Shown: positions 9,893-20,514, counted from the first letter of the stretch. The stretch: 23,108 bases of DNA from Amphimedon queenslandica (GCF_000090795.2 NW_003546351.1:65118-88225); one strand, 5' to 3'. The notes: generated from the sequence alone by a model not told the origin. Made by a program: numbers and translations.

Positions 9893-10490
9893 ATGTTTTA
9901 CAATTACTGTTCAAACTCCAGAAGTAGCATAAAAGTTGACGAAAGCTTTTACCCACACATGATGAAGTAATATAGGTGCTGCTTACATTAGCTGCTGTGG
10001 CTACTAAATTCAAAAATTATTTATCAAAAATTTAGACAAGGCCATCTTCCATACTCAATACAATAAAAAATTGGCAGGCACCCAAACATTGAGGTTTGAA
10101 TTTACCATGACAAAAATTCAAAATAATGATACATTAATTCAAATTATATATTTATGCCATTGTTAAGCATCATGTCCTTCCATTGTGAATTCTGTACCGA
10201 TTCTTCATGAATCCATTACTTTCCCATGAATGGAATCAAAACATTTAGTTTAGTACAATTGTAACTTGAAAATGCCATGAGCTATACTGTGTGTTGGAAG
10301 ATTCTGAGTCATGAAGGTCACTTGCTCTCACATTCCTCATGTGCAGCAGCAAACTACAGAAGATGAAATTGATACATTAAGGCATTCTTCAGGAAATAGG
10401 AGTAGGATAAAAGTTCAAGATAAAGTACATCTATCAGATTATGTATTGCAAGGAAACTAGAATGGCAGGTAGACAAACCCATATATAATT
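9893..10490 (+). repeat. Dispersed repeat, copy 1
   Basis: This segment aligns in the same orientation with 15795-16315. Shared landmarks in order are TTTTACAATT, GCTGTGGCT, CAATAAAAAATTGGCAG, CATCATGTCCTTCCAT, GAAGGTCACTTGCTCTCA, CTCATGTGCAGC and a CCTATATATAA-like end. Reading frames are not conserved between copies, so it is a non-coding repeat. Neither copy has clear terminal inverted repeats. Confidence 0.75.
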
Positions 10491-11340
10491 CATGCCTAGC
10501 ATTTTCATTATGCCTCAAAGAAAAATGTTAATGTATTTTTCGATTATTTTGTGTACTGCACATTTGGGATGAAAATTAAGGTAGAAAGTAGAAACTTCCT
10601 ACCTTATAGATCACAAACCTTTGACAAATGTTTAGCAGAATAGTACTATATGTAAAAGCATGCATTGATTAACAACAACTTGATCAAATTACACAAAACT
10701 GTCATTTCTGATGGATGTAGTGCCAGTCACACAATTTGTGCAATTAGCTTAGCTTTCCTTTTGAAAATAAGAATAAAACATTCAAGTTTGTTGTACGTAA
10801 GAGACGGAATCTTGCCTGAGCTTATCAAAATGGGTATCTCTTAGCATGCACAAAAGTTTTGTTGTCATTGCATAGTACAAAAACAGCTTGTTTAGACTGA
10901 GCAGAAAAGACTAAGCTGCTCTGCTGACTCCACAGCTGAAGCAGCTAAAAAATTACTCAAATAAAAGTGTGGGGCTCAATCAAGCTCTGTTGTAGCAAAA
11001 AACAACTTAAGTGCTAAACTGGATGGTGGAAACTCCTGCAATAGAGAAAATTCATCAACACATGGTGATCACAGAACCCTACAGTAAGTATATATAGTTC
11101 AAAACATATAATAAAGCAGCATTAATTAAGTGCTTTATGTCTACATGTAAAATAGGAGTTTACAAAAACGATATAAAACCCACGACCTTTTTCATGTGTA
11201 TAAAATGCCACACCTACATTTGTGCCACCTAAAGTCATGAATAGTCACTTAAGTCATGTGACTTCCAGTTTCCTACTTCCAGTCATGTGAGATTATGTTT
11301 TATAATCAAAATAAACAATATTCATAGCACGGTTACTGTT

Positions 11341-11382
11341 ATTCAGTGATATTGTAGTCATATTCAGTGATATTGTAGTCAT
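11341..11382. repeat. Exact tandem duplication, 21 bp x 2
   Basis: The unit ATTCAGTGATATTGTAGTCAT occurs twice back to back with no differences, suggesting recent slippage. Confidence 0.9.
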
Positions 11383-12441
11383 ATTCTATAAGTAAATGCA
11401 TGGCAAAACATTAATGCTGCGACCTATTTGCAAGCAATTTGTGTAAAACATTATAAATTAAAGGAATTAATAAGGAAAACAAAACTGCATCAAGTAACTG
11501 AAAAATAGCATTGGTTTCTCAAAAATTAATAATGAGTTTCCCAGTTGCTTATTGGTTAAAATCCATGCTTTACCAATGCTGCTGTACATTAGGCAAGTGA
11601 GAAACAACTTACTCCGTTTGGAATGAGAACAGAATTACTTAAACTCTTATAAGTTTAAACCCTTTTAAACACTACCAGATATCTTGTAATCAACGTGGGT
11701 TGCATCTACCTTTAACAAGACAAAAAACAATAAGAATGGACAGATAATATGATTAAATTGGAATAAAATGAAATACGGGGGCACCTGCAAACTGGTGTGG
11801 TAAGATATCTTACACCACTGCATGAACATTAGCACATTAGTTATCCACTCAGCCAACCATGATACTACAATTTATGCCATGGTTTAGGATGTGTTACCTT
11901 ACCAATTTGCAAGTACCCCCCCTTGTTTCCTTCCTTTTTTCCCATTTCAATATAACATTTTTTCATTCTTAATGTTTTCTTTCAATTCTTTTTTCTTAAT
12001 GTAATAAAATGACAGCTTCAATTGTGATTAGGTTAATTTTCATGCTGATCATGTGAACATAGACTTATAAAGGTGCAAGCCACAAACCCAAACTGACTGC
12101 AGCTGGATTTTGTCTTCTTTTTTTGGTCCAAGGCTTCTTTTCAAAACTACCATTGTGGTCCTTGACCCGAGGACAAAGGAATGATGTTAAAGCTGACTTA
12201 AGTGGTTTTATCGTAGAGATAAAAGACACAAAAGAAGAAAAGCCTCAAGAATTTTTGCAAAAATTTGAATTTGAACCTAATCTCCAGAAATACTTTTACT
12301 TCATTACAGTCAGGTACTAGAATGGCTCAGTAAAGGAGAGTTTGTCCAAGTCTATATAAGGCCGTGAAGTATATTATAAGAGTTATAAATGTTTAAAATC
12401 ATAAAACAGACACCATCTTAAAAAATCAACCACAATCGTCC

Positions 12442-12461
12442 ATATAGGCTACCGCCTATAT
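12442..12461. repeat. Short perfect hairpin
   Basis: ATATAGGC and GCCTATAT form an 8-bp stem around the four-base loop TACC. Confidence 0.7.
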
Positions 12462-13184
12462 AAAAACACTTCATTGTCTCTATAACAAGTTATTGGAATT
12501 TCCATCCACTGTTCTATCGGTGTAAAATATGTTAGCAAATTTTGTAGTAATTTAGTCACATTATAGAAACTAAAATACATCATAAAAGTTATTTTTCTCT
12601 ACTTTCCTGGCATTAGCAATTCCTTTCCCTATGTTAACAGGGTTTTCAATGTCTCCAGATGACGCATTCTTTAGAAAACATGTCATTAGTCAATGCATAA
12701 GAAATAAAGTACTTTCAGCCATTTCAATTAATTTATGACTATTAATGCATCCAAGTACAATAATTTTTAACCATTTTAACAGTGTACAGAGATATCTAAA
12801 TATAACACGGAAGCAATTCAATGCTACACTAGCTAACTAAATTGTTATTTTTTTTGGACTTGACTTTGCAATACAAATTCTTTTCAACCAAGAATGTATC
12901 CTCTGATCATGTTATTTTAGCAATTTTTATCCTTCTGATCACAACACTGTGCACTGCAGGGGCCTAGCTGCCCTTCAATGATTGGTGTGGCTAGTAATGG
13001 GCATTTTTTTCCAAGTGCTTAGCGAGGAAAAACATTTTTCCCGTCTACTTAATATTCATGATGGGTGTGGTCAATTTGGTTGAATAATTGATTATTTTAA
13101 TTATAGGCATTATTTATGCATAAGGCGTTCATTTCCAGCAATGAATTACTTAACTATTGACTATTTGTGTATTATCAGTTAGTG

Positions 13185-15435
13185 GTTGGTGTGTCTGAAG
13201 AACTAAGCAGTGATTCAGTTTTTCCTGGTTCATGGTTGTTCTCAGCCATGTTTATGTACGATGAAAAGCTTAGCACTTGCAGTATTTGTAGCTAAAGCTA
13301 AGGTATGATTTTGGAAACAAACACAGCTTAAGAAATTAAGGACCTTTGTGGCATTGTTAGCTTCCAAATGAATTGCTTTGAGTCCCTGAAATTAGCTAGC
13401 TTAGTCTCGCTATCTGGCTCTTGATGGAAGATATTTGACGTGTGTAAATGATTTGCTAACAGTGCTTCATTAATCTCAGTATAAAAATGAGAAACTGACT
13501 CAAAGTTACTACTTAAGTCATCTTTATTGACTGCTTTAAGGCGAAGAGACTCAAACTGCCGCAGGATACGGTACCCTGGTTAGTCAAAACAAACTTCTAT
13601 GCAAGTTATAATGTTATTTAAAGCATTAAAATACATTGCCTGGTATAAGGACTTCACTGTATTGGCCTAATAAGGTAGGGCTTGTCCATCCTCATACTTC
13701 CTGGTCTTTTACATTTTCATGGGATATATGGGTTGCTAATTCATAATTTCTCAGCTTTGACAGTTACATTAGTCCAAAATATGTCAAACTGCTCGTCTGA
13801 CTTCATAACTTTCACAGTTGTAAGTCAACACATAATGACTGGCCTTCAGATGCTGACATAAATATGTACTGGAGCGTTATAACTATGCTGAAGTAGGAGA
13901 AGACCAAGTCAAGCGCCAAAAAACATTTCGATGTTTCTATTTCATGTCTAACTCCAATGTTTCAAGACTTAACAACTGACTCCAAATTTTTCTGAGTCAG
14001 ACTCACATCCCATAACTCAAGTAATGGTAACCAATTGTCAATGACACTCTTTAAGGAATGGCTTGGACAGTCCATCAGGTTGGACAAAGAACTTAAAACC
14101 CTGATGTAACAGGTTCAAGCCCTTTTTTGATTTTTTCATAGTGTTTTGTTGGGGGAGTACTTCAGCAACTTGGATATCTCATTAGTTGTGTCAAGAGCAT
14201 CAGACATTATTCTTACTTAACAGTATCACAAACTGCAAGCTGCAAGGAATGGCCATAATCACAAGGCTTCTCCGTTGGACTCAAGTTGCAAATAAACTTT
14301 GTGCACCAATCATATTGCAAGCACCATCTAAACATTGTTCATGACAGTTTTGTATAATGTTTAAACAAAGCAAAATATCTTTCAATGAGGAAGGAAGTGT
14401 AGTTGCTGTGATGTCATCAACTTAATAAGAACCAATCCAATCTTCATTAACATGATGTGCTATCAACCCACCATAGGCGAATAACAAACTACTCCTGATT
14501 GGATGAGTCAGTCTTTTCATCTGACATAATTGCTTAGTCAGTGTTATCATGCACAATTGAGATATTTTGATGAAGAAGGCTATGGGCCATCAGATGAAAC
14601 ATTTCATTTTCAATTTCTCCTCATGTATTTTTCACGTTCCTTTGCTAACTATGACTGTAAGGCAGGCTCTGTTTTACTTAAAAGTTTCAGCAAAATAATA
14701 AAGTTACCCTCTAAACTGCTGACCTTTAAGGCCAAACCTTGTTTTGCAAGAAGACGAATCAACCGAAATTTTGCCAACGGATTTTTACAATTACTCTGTC
14801 TTCCTGTTATAAAACTTGTCTGAAATGTTTCTGAGATGTCTACATATTGCTGAGGAAGAAGGTGAATTTCAACATCTTTATGGCAATCAGTACTCTCGTG
14901 CTTTCAAATCCAGGAGTAGCATTTTTCCATTTATTTCAACATCTTTATGGCAATCAGTACTCTCGTGCTTTCAAATCCAGGAGTAGCATTTTTCCATTTA
15001 GTGTAATGTCAACTAACAAATGAAACTTCAGACATTGATGAGTTATGTAAGCTGTTGAGTTTCTGCTGCCCTCATACAAAGACACGGTCACTTGACACAT
15101 TATCGTGAAGCCAGTAAACTGCTTAGTCCATTAGCTGTCAAAAGATAGATAAGTGCATCCAAATTTTCTCTCTGGACTAATATAATCACCAGATGGTTGA
15201 TCGGGTGCTTCTGCAGCTGGAATTACCTCTATCTCTAAAGTTCCACTAGTTATAAGAACCTGAGTGGATGGCTCTGCAGCTGAAATAGTTGATTCCATGG
15301 TTATTTCACTAGTAGCGGCTATTTCAGATTCAGAATATATCATGGACTCTTCAAGCTGGTGACTGACCTCCTTTGCCCCGGATAATGCTGGTACTGCAGG
15401 TGGTAATCTGACTTCTGAAATGAGACTGAGACTTG
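13185..15435 (-). pseudogene. hAT transposase of the ZMYM1-like type, many stops and frameshifts
   Basis: Pieces of one hAT transposase follow in order on the minus strand. First, a Ser/Glu/Ala-rich N-terminus (15435-15131) leads into YISPERKFGCTYLSFDSQW, like the start of a TTF-type zinc finger. Then come YTKWKNATPGFE and HESTDCHKDVEIHLLPQQY, followed by NPLAKFRLIRLLAKQGLAL. Near 14250 is GHSLQLAVCDTVK. Near 14100 is LEPVTSGF, a stop, and VLCPT. Near 13600 are MYFNALNNIITCIE and PGYRILRQFESLRLKA. Near 13280 is ALATNTASAKLF, at the C-terminal dimerisation region, and LNHCLVLQTH ends it. More than ten stops and several frameshifts rule out function. Family assignment is from motif memory and is strong because the order of pieces is preserved. 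Confidence 0.9.
14866..14999. repeat. Perfect 67-bp tandem duplication inside the hAT relic
   Basis: Bases 14866-14932 are repeated exactly at 14933-14999. The unit covers the part coding for the zinc-finger end of the transposase. As 67 is not a multiple of three, it adds its own frameshift. Identity of the copies, against heavy decay around them, means the duplication is late. Confidence 0.95.
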
Positions 15436-15794
15436 CAGTTAGACATGATTACCCATGTGTTGTGGTTTTGGTGTAATTGTTACAATAATAAAAAATCAAT
15501 AGACATTAAAATAAATCAATAATTCAATGTCTAATTTCAATACAAATGGTGATCTTTAAAATATTGGTGGGGCTACTGCCTACAAACCCTTTAGGCAGCG
15601 ATGCCTCTGGCACTCGCTTCCAATAAAAATAAGCATACATTCTATTTGTTGATGTGTATAGATTTCCTAGACAGTTCTTTACTTAATTTAAATTAATGAA
15701 GCTATATACATTCTGCCCATGTAACATTAATTTTAAGAGTCCATAAAAAATGTTCCATGCTTTACTTAACCAAACAATTTCATCTGATAACTAA

Positions 15795-16315
15795 TATGTG
15801 AAGTTTTACAATTCATAAAATATTATAAGTGCTGTTTCCATTAGTTGCTGTGGCTGCTAATTCAAAAAATATGTCAAAATATAAACAAAGCAATTTCCAA
15901 TACTTGAAACAATAAAAAATTGGCAGTCACAAAGATTAAATTCGGAATTACGATGACACAGATTCCAAAAGAATAATACAAAAATCCATAATTTGTGACA
16001 TTGTCAAGGCATTGTGACTTTCATCATGTCCTTCCATCAATAATTCAGTAACTACTTTGATTGACTAATAATTATTTTGTGGATAGAACCAAAAAAATTA
16101 CATTTCTGTACTCTAACTGCTATGCACTGTACCTTGTATCAGAAGATTCTTAGATATGAAGGTCACTTGCTCTCATATTTCTCATGTGCAGCTACAACCT
16201 ACAGGAGTTAAATTGATAGACTTAGTCATTCATCATGAAGTATAAGAAAATGTACATGAATAAAATTATGTATGGCAGAGAAACATCACAGCATGTAGAT
16301 ATACCTATATATAAC
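15795..16315 (+). repeat. Dispersed repeat, copy 2
   Basis: Same-orientation partner of 9893-10490, diverged by many substitutions and indels. It begins about 190 bp beyond the hAT right end and stops just before the foldback element at 16321. Confidence 0.75.
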
Positions 16316-16320
16316 AGGAA

Positions 16321-16556
16321 CATAAAAAATTAAAAAAAACAAGGTTAAGTAGGATTCCGAATGACCAACAAAAATACGAAATGAAAATTCTACTCGTGAC
16401 GCAAATTCTACTTTACATTGTACTGTCAGTGTTATTGTGTAAGAATTACAGATCACCTTGAAATGTAGAGTGGAATTTGCATCACGAGTAGGATTTTAAT
16501 TTTGTATTTTGATTAGTCATTCAAAATCCTACTTAGCCTTTTTTTAATTTTTCATG
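16321..16556. mobile_element. Foldback MITE with long inverted arms
   Basis: The left arm 16321-16418 and right arm 16461-16556 are reverse complements over almost their full length with scattered mismatches. Landmarks are AAGTAGGATT, GAATGACC/GAATGACT, AATACGAAAT/AATACAAAAT and CTACTCGTGA. Only about 42 bp separate the arms. There is no coding sequence, so any mobility relied on a transposase in trans. The exact ends lie in A/T runs, so the target duplication is unclear. Confidence 0.85.
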
Positions 16557-17046
16557 TTTTTGTTTGTCTTAATTTTTTGATAATATTTAAAATATTTCGT
16601 TAGTTGCCATTGTGATGCTTGTTGATTTTGCACAAACAATAATTTTTATTATTATTATTATCATTGTTATAACATTACGTTATTAATAAGAGACAGCCGG
16701 CATTGAATAGACATGCTCAAGGAATATCAACTATCCTGATGACAAGTGAAATTAATACTAGTATTGACACAAGTCCTTGTTTAAGAAGCTTTGAGCTGAG
16801 TGTCCATCTTCCCTGCAATGTTGCAGTTATTCCTGTTCTTCTAGGCTTTTGTCATTCATATTATCATTGTATTTCATAACATTAATTATTTCTTTAGTAA
16901 CATAAAATCACACTTGATATAACAATAGCATGTAAAATTTATACCTTCTCTTAGCTGGAAACCTCCAGTAAAGTATTGCAGCAGTTGATTCCAAGTATAG
17001 CTTGGTCAAAAAATAAATTGCTTTTTTCAGAGCTACAGATCTGAGC
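16557..17046. other. Stretch with a short ATT microsatellite only
   Basis: A run of about five ATT units lies at 16646-16661. Nothing else is recognised. Confidence 0.5.
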
Positions 17047-17262
17047 ATGTGCGACCACACCCAAATATTTGAGCGCATGCTTCTTTAATTAACAAAACGG
17101 CGGCATGCAACTAAGATGCCTCTATTTAGCAGTCACAGAATCACTTTCTCTTCACTTACAGAGTGATCTGATGGGACACGGATTTGCGATAGACTGTTGG
17201 AGTAGATTGGTGTAAGAATTATCCTTGTCGCATCAACTGATTCTGAGATACACACCGACAAC
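17047..17262 (-). repeat. Inverted repeat, left copy, with splice-like sites
   Basis: Read on the minus strand, this matches 18585-18812 read on the plus strand. Shared parts include GTTGATGC(G/T)ACAAGGATAA, then AGTCTATCG/AGTCTTTGA, and TTAAAGAAGCA. At the same relative place both copies have a GTAAG donor (here GTAAGTG near 17159) and a TAG acceptor (near 17130-17140), with a gap of about 40 bases. An exon-intron-exon layout therefore appears kept in both copies. Confidence 0.65.
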
Positions 17263-18584
17263 TGGATTGAGATTATGACATTTATTGAAACACTTGTTTT
17301 CTATTTGTTGCAATTTTTTTTTGGTATTTTGAAAAACCTTAGGATATTAAAATATTCTTAAAATTAAAAAATGACAATTGCAAGTTGTAACGCTGTTAAC
17401 TTATTACTGATTGTGTGGCAGTGGTGTGTGGGCGATGCGATTGGCTAGCTACACTGAGCGGCGTCTTTGTAATCACTCACAATGGACCTTTTGCACTTAA
17501 GTGATTCTAATTAATGTGCACCCAAAAGTGGTGGTAAAATGGCGGATTTTTTTTGGAAGACAGCTAAAGATATATATAGCCCTTCTATCAAGTCCTCCTA
17601 ACCATAGGAACCATTTTCGAACTCAACTTTCATTTGTCTTTACTGTGCTAATCTTTTTGCGTCTTTTTTGTGTTTGACTTTGCTCTAAATATCACTTTTT
17701 TATATAATTAATCTCATCCACTGTGACTCCAGTTTTCCTGATTTTTAATTTGACAAGCTAAGATGCTTACCCATCCATTGCCAGGAAGGCAGCAGTGTAT
17801 TCAACTGAGTCTAGCAACTCATATCTACCACCAGACTCGGTCTCAGCCACTCAACATCAGGTAGAGCGCCGTAGTAGTTGCAATGTTATAAATTCGGTGG
17901 GGCTGGTTGCTGCAAAGTTATGGCTTATTGTCTTATCACTTCTTTCATCAGCAATAGGATGGTTCATTCAAGCATTGTAAATAGTTGCAACAAGTCCAAT
18001 GACCCACAGTGTACAGGGATGTATTGGCAACGTGTCACTCTCATCACTGAAGTCAGCCAGCGCTGTGAGCTTTTTGTCTGTAAAGAATGCATGCTTAAAG
18101 CAAAGTGGTCCTCAAGTGGCTGGCAGTGTATTTAATTTTAAGTGCATAATTTTAAGTTACTAAGTCCATAATGTTTTTAAACAGTTGGCATCTGTAGCTA
18201 GATAGGCATTTAATGTACATTTTGAAAGGAGAGATAAACAGCTAGAGGAGAAACTAGATTACTGCAAGTGTGATAAAGAAGTTGCTTTGACTAAGTGAGA
18301 GACAGTTACATGTCTTAGTCAGTTCTAAAATTACATGTGTGTTATAAAGGATTCACCCACAAACAAAATGGCTGGCACAACTTTCGTATTCCTGCCATAC
18401 AGGAAAAGCGAGGTCCTATTCCAACCTGACTTCTTAGATGACCTCATCTTGACCAGAGGACTCCAATGGTATCACTAGCATGGCTGTAGACCTTGTGTTA
18501 GAGGAAAACCGAATTCAGCGAACTGGCCGTTTTGTTTCGCCACCTTTGTTATCTGCAACATCATCAAGAAGTCCTGTCGTTGCT
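17263..18584. other. Spacer between the inverted copies, no recognised gene
   Basis: Open frames at 17795-17980 and 17878-18135 (plus) overlap in different frames. The second has a run of Cys residues (SCNKSNDPQC, ELFVCKEC) but matches nothing I know. An AAAATGGCGGATT site at 17536-17548 and a TATATATAG run near 17570 could be promoter elements, without support from a gene. A frame at about 18459-18610 (plus) contains LVLEENRIQRTGRFVSPPLL and is unassigned. Confidence 0.35.
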
Positions 18585-18812
18585 GGTGTTGGTGCGTATT
18601 TCAGTACCAGTTGATGCTACAAGGATAATTCTTAACCAATCTACTACAGCAGTCTTTGAGCAGGTCCATGTCCCTTTAGATCAACTTCAAAGTAGGTAAG
18701 AAGTGATACTCTCGACAGCTGCCTCTTACTATTTTAGCAGCATGGCACCATTTTGTTTTTAAAGAAGCAAGTGCTCCAAACTTTGCATTTCGTCGTGCAT
18801 GATTGCAAAAAA
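18585..18812 (+). repeat. Inverted repeat, right copy, with splice-like sites
   Basis: Partner of 17047-17262. An open frame here, PVDATRIILNQSTTAVFEQV, ends at a GTAAGAAG donor near 18697. A TTTTAG acceptor lies at about 18736, a 40-base gap. It then runs into the Tigger/pogo fragment. A one-base indel against the left copy leaves the ancestral frame uncertain. Confidence 0.65.
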
Positions 18813-19120
18813 TTGGCTTTGCACTCACAAAGGAACTGGTTAGCATTGTAATATGTGATTATTTAAAAAATCAAGACTACCGACCAAATCCCTTCAATGT
18901 TCTTCTAGGTAAAGATTTGTAGCAACTCTTTTTAAAGCATTGGAACTCAGAGATCAGCATACGCAAACCACAACACTTACCTGCCAGTACAGCTGCATGT
19001 GCAAAAGAAGTTATAGATGCTTGGTTTATGAGAGTAAAGAATGTTCTCAATATGTCATGGTTGAAGCCAGTTACAAATGAGGAATTGAGTTGCCATATTT
19101 TGAACTGTGATGAAACTTGA
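18761..19120 (+). pseudogene. Tigger/pogo-type transposase fragment
   Basis: One plus-strand frame holds IGFALTKELVSIVICDYLKN, PNPFNVLLGKDL, then SEISIRKPQHLPASTAA, KEVIDAWFMRVKNVL and ILNCDET. This is the order of the CENP-B-type helix-turn-helix region followed by the first acidic residue (NCDET) of a DDE_1 transposase of the Tigger/pogo group. Stops at 18800-18802, 18920-18922 (where tryptophan is usual, after GKD) and 19118-19120 break it. The rest of the catalytic domain is absent; after 19120 the sequence changes to AT-rich repeat and then the opposite-strand gypsy relic. Non-functional. Assignment is from motif memory. Confidence 0.85.
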
Positions 19121-19181
19121 ATTAACACAAAATAATTAATAATTGTTAATACAATGATTAATAATTAGCACAAAAGCTCAA

Positions 19182-20143
19182 TTAGCTGAGCTGATTCACT
19201 GTTCCTAGAAATCTCCTGACTTCTGCGACATAGGTTAGTCAAGGAATATTCTGTATCACTTTTACATTCTCTTTGTCTGGGGATATATCATTTCTGTCCA
19301 CTTTTGACCTAAAAAATTGATGAAGTCATTATCAAATATGTGCTTATTATGATAAAGGGTTACGCCATCTTTCCATAGTCTCTCTTAAACCTTCATGAGG
19401 TGCTGCTGATGTTCTTCATTTGATATCCCATAGACCAAAACATCTCAATTAATCCAACTGCTCCATCATATCCCCTTGTATCTCTGAAGTTCTTATTTGC
19501 AAAAACTCAGGAGCAGAGGATATCCCAAAGGGTTGGCAGTTGAGCATGTATCTCCCGTATCGTGTAATAAAAGTGGTCAGCTTTGATGACTCAGGTTTCA
19601 GTTGAAGTTTCCAGAACCCTGAGCTGACGTCTAGTAAAGAGAATATGTGACCATAATTGACAAAAGGTACCTTATGGCGGATAGGAAAATTGGTCTTTAC
19701 AGCCTGAAAAATGCAACTTCCTGAGCTCTATTTATCATAAAATTTTTTCAGAAGATGTAAAAAGTTATTATATAACTTTTAAAAACAATAGTTGTCTAAC
19801 AGAGCACTCACAGGTTGATATTTTTCATTACAATGATGAATTTAAAAATCCGCCATAAGGTACCTTTTGTCAATTATGGTCACATATGTTAGGATCTCCC
19901 ACCTGGGCCAAGACCTGATGTACTCAAGGCAGAATATATATAACTGTCGTTTGACGTAATGATGGAGGCTAGTGATGTCCACACAAATCTTGCTGCTTTT
20001 TCATGTTTTGGTACAGGAACCATACCTAAGCACCAATCTGTAGGTTCATTGACTTTATAGATCACACCCAGTTTCTTTATTCTCTGTAGCTCCTGCTGAG
20101 CCACAGGAAGTAAGGGTAGTGGTTCTCTCATGGGTGTGCTCAT
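19182..20143 (-). pseudogene. pol: Ty3/gypsy reverse transcriptase, decayed and interrupted
   Basis: On the minus strand: PLPLLPVAQQELQRIKKLGV and EPTDWCLGMVPVPK open the domain. After a frameshift, VDITSLHHYVKRQ carries the first conserved acidic block, followed by VLAQVGD. A 239-bp MITE (19646-19884) then splits the frame. After it come IFSLLDVSSGFWKLQLKPES, FITRYGRYMLNCQPFGI and SAPEFLQ. The catalytic double-Asp site reads stop-D before VLVYG, so one Asp is lost. ISPDKENVKVIQNIP and VRRFLGTVNQLS end the match at a stop, 19184-19182. RNase H is missing. Multiple frameshifts and stops make it non-functional. It is a different fragment from the integrase at 8631-9500. Confidence 0.9.
19646..19884. 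mobile_element. 239-bp MITE with perfect 37-bp terminal inverted repeats and TA duplication
   Basis: The first 37 bases (19646-19682, starting TGTGACCATAATTGAC and ending TTATGGCGGAT) are exactly the reverse complement of the last 37 (19848-19884). TA lies on both sides (19644-19645 and 19885-19886), the target duplication of Tc1/mariner and pogo-type elements. The 165-bp interior is AT-rich and non-coding. It lies inside the reverse transcriptase relic; sequence on either side is contiguous RT coding sequence in one frame once the insert and one TA are ignored, which confirms the boundaries. Confidence 0.95.
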
Positions 20144-20514
20144 GGAAAAACGTCTTGCTCCATCCTCCTTTCATAAATCCTTGACCATTAAGTAGCTCTC
20201 GGAATTCAGTAATGATATACCCTTCAACCCTGGTAGCTCCTAGTATACGTGTAGCAAAGTTTAGCTTCTGTATAGCTGGACGACCAACTAGAGGTGTTTG
20301 TAGTCGCTTAACTACGTAAACTGTCTTTTCTCCTCTTTTGCGATCTCCCTCCATGTGAGCCTTAAAAGCATCCTTCAACTTCAAGTTTGATTTGCTGGAA
20401 CCGACCAATAGAACTCTTGCTGGTGTCAGTTGTTCATCTCTCTGGTAATCGTACAATCTTTCTGGTATCACGGTGACATCAGTCCCTGTCTGTTTTAACT
20501 CTTTCATGCATGGG
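20055..20514 (-). pseudogene. pol: Ty3/gypsy aspartic protease and linker, inactive
   Basis: The minus frame contains QTGTDVTVIPERLYD, equivalent to the DTGA active-site loop of retroelement proteases but with the catalytic Asp replaced by Gln. It then has TVYVVKRLQTPLVGRPAIQK and LNFATRI, the C-terminal half of the protease with its hydrophobic-hydrophobic-GR motif. A linker follows (FRELLNGQGFMKGG) and the frame drifts out of the reverse transcriptase frame, which restarts one frame over at about 20143. The true protease start is missing; similarity ends near 20514, where palindromic sequence begins. Same decayed element as 19182-20143. Confidence 0.8.

Larger units (their letters stand above)
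10491..12956. other. Gene-poor AT-rich stretch
   Basis: No gene recognised. It includes a short tandem duplication (11341-11382) and a hairpin at 12442-12461. A 65-codon frame at 12123-12320 (plus) has charged content (KDTKEEKPQEFLQKFEFEP) but no known motif. Confidence 0.45.
12957..15609 (-). mobile_element. Decayed autonomous hAT element
   Basis: The left end CAGGGGCCTAGCTGCC and the right end, read inverted, CAGAGGCATCGCTGCC, match at 12 of 16 positions and have hAT-type CAG termini. They frame the transposase relic closely (coding similarity runs about 13185-15435). The flanks hold GCACTGC on the left and GCACTCGC on the right, possibly a worn target duplication, but the offset is not clean. 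Length (2.65 kb) fits an autonomous hAT. Confidence 0.6.

Noticed and set aside
14530-14823. 97-codon plus-strand open frame
   Set aside because: Antisense of the hAT transposase relic, which has recognisable motif order on the minus strand.
9893-16315. The direct repeats as LTRs of one retrotransposon
   Set aside because: No TG...CA ends, no primer-binding site or polypurine tract next to them, and the interior holds a DNA transposon rather than gag or pol.
18877-19128. 83-codon minus-strand open frame
   Set aside because: It is the antisense shadow of the Tigger/pogo transposase fragment, whose motifs are clear on the plus strand.
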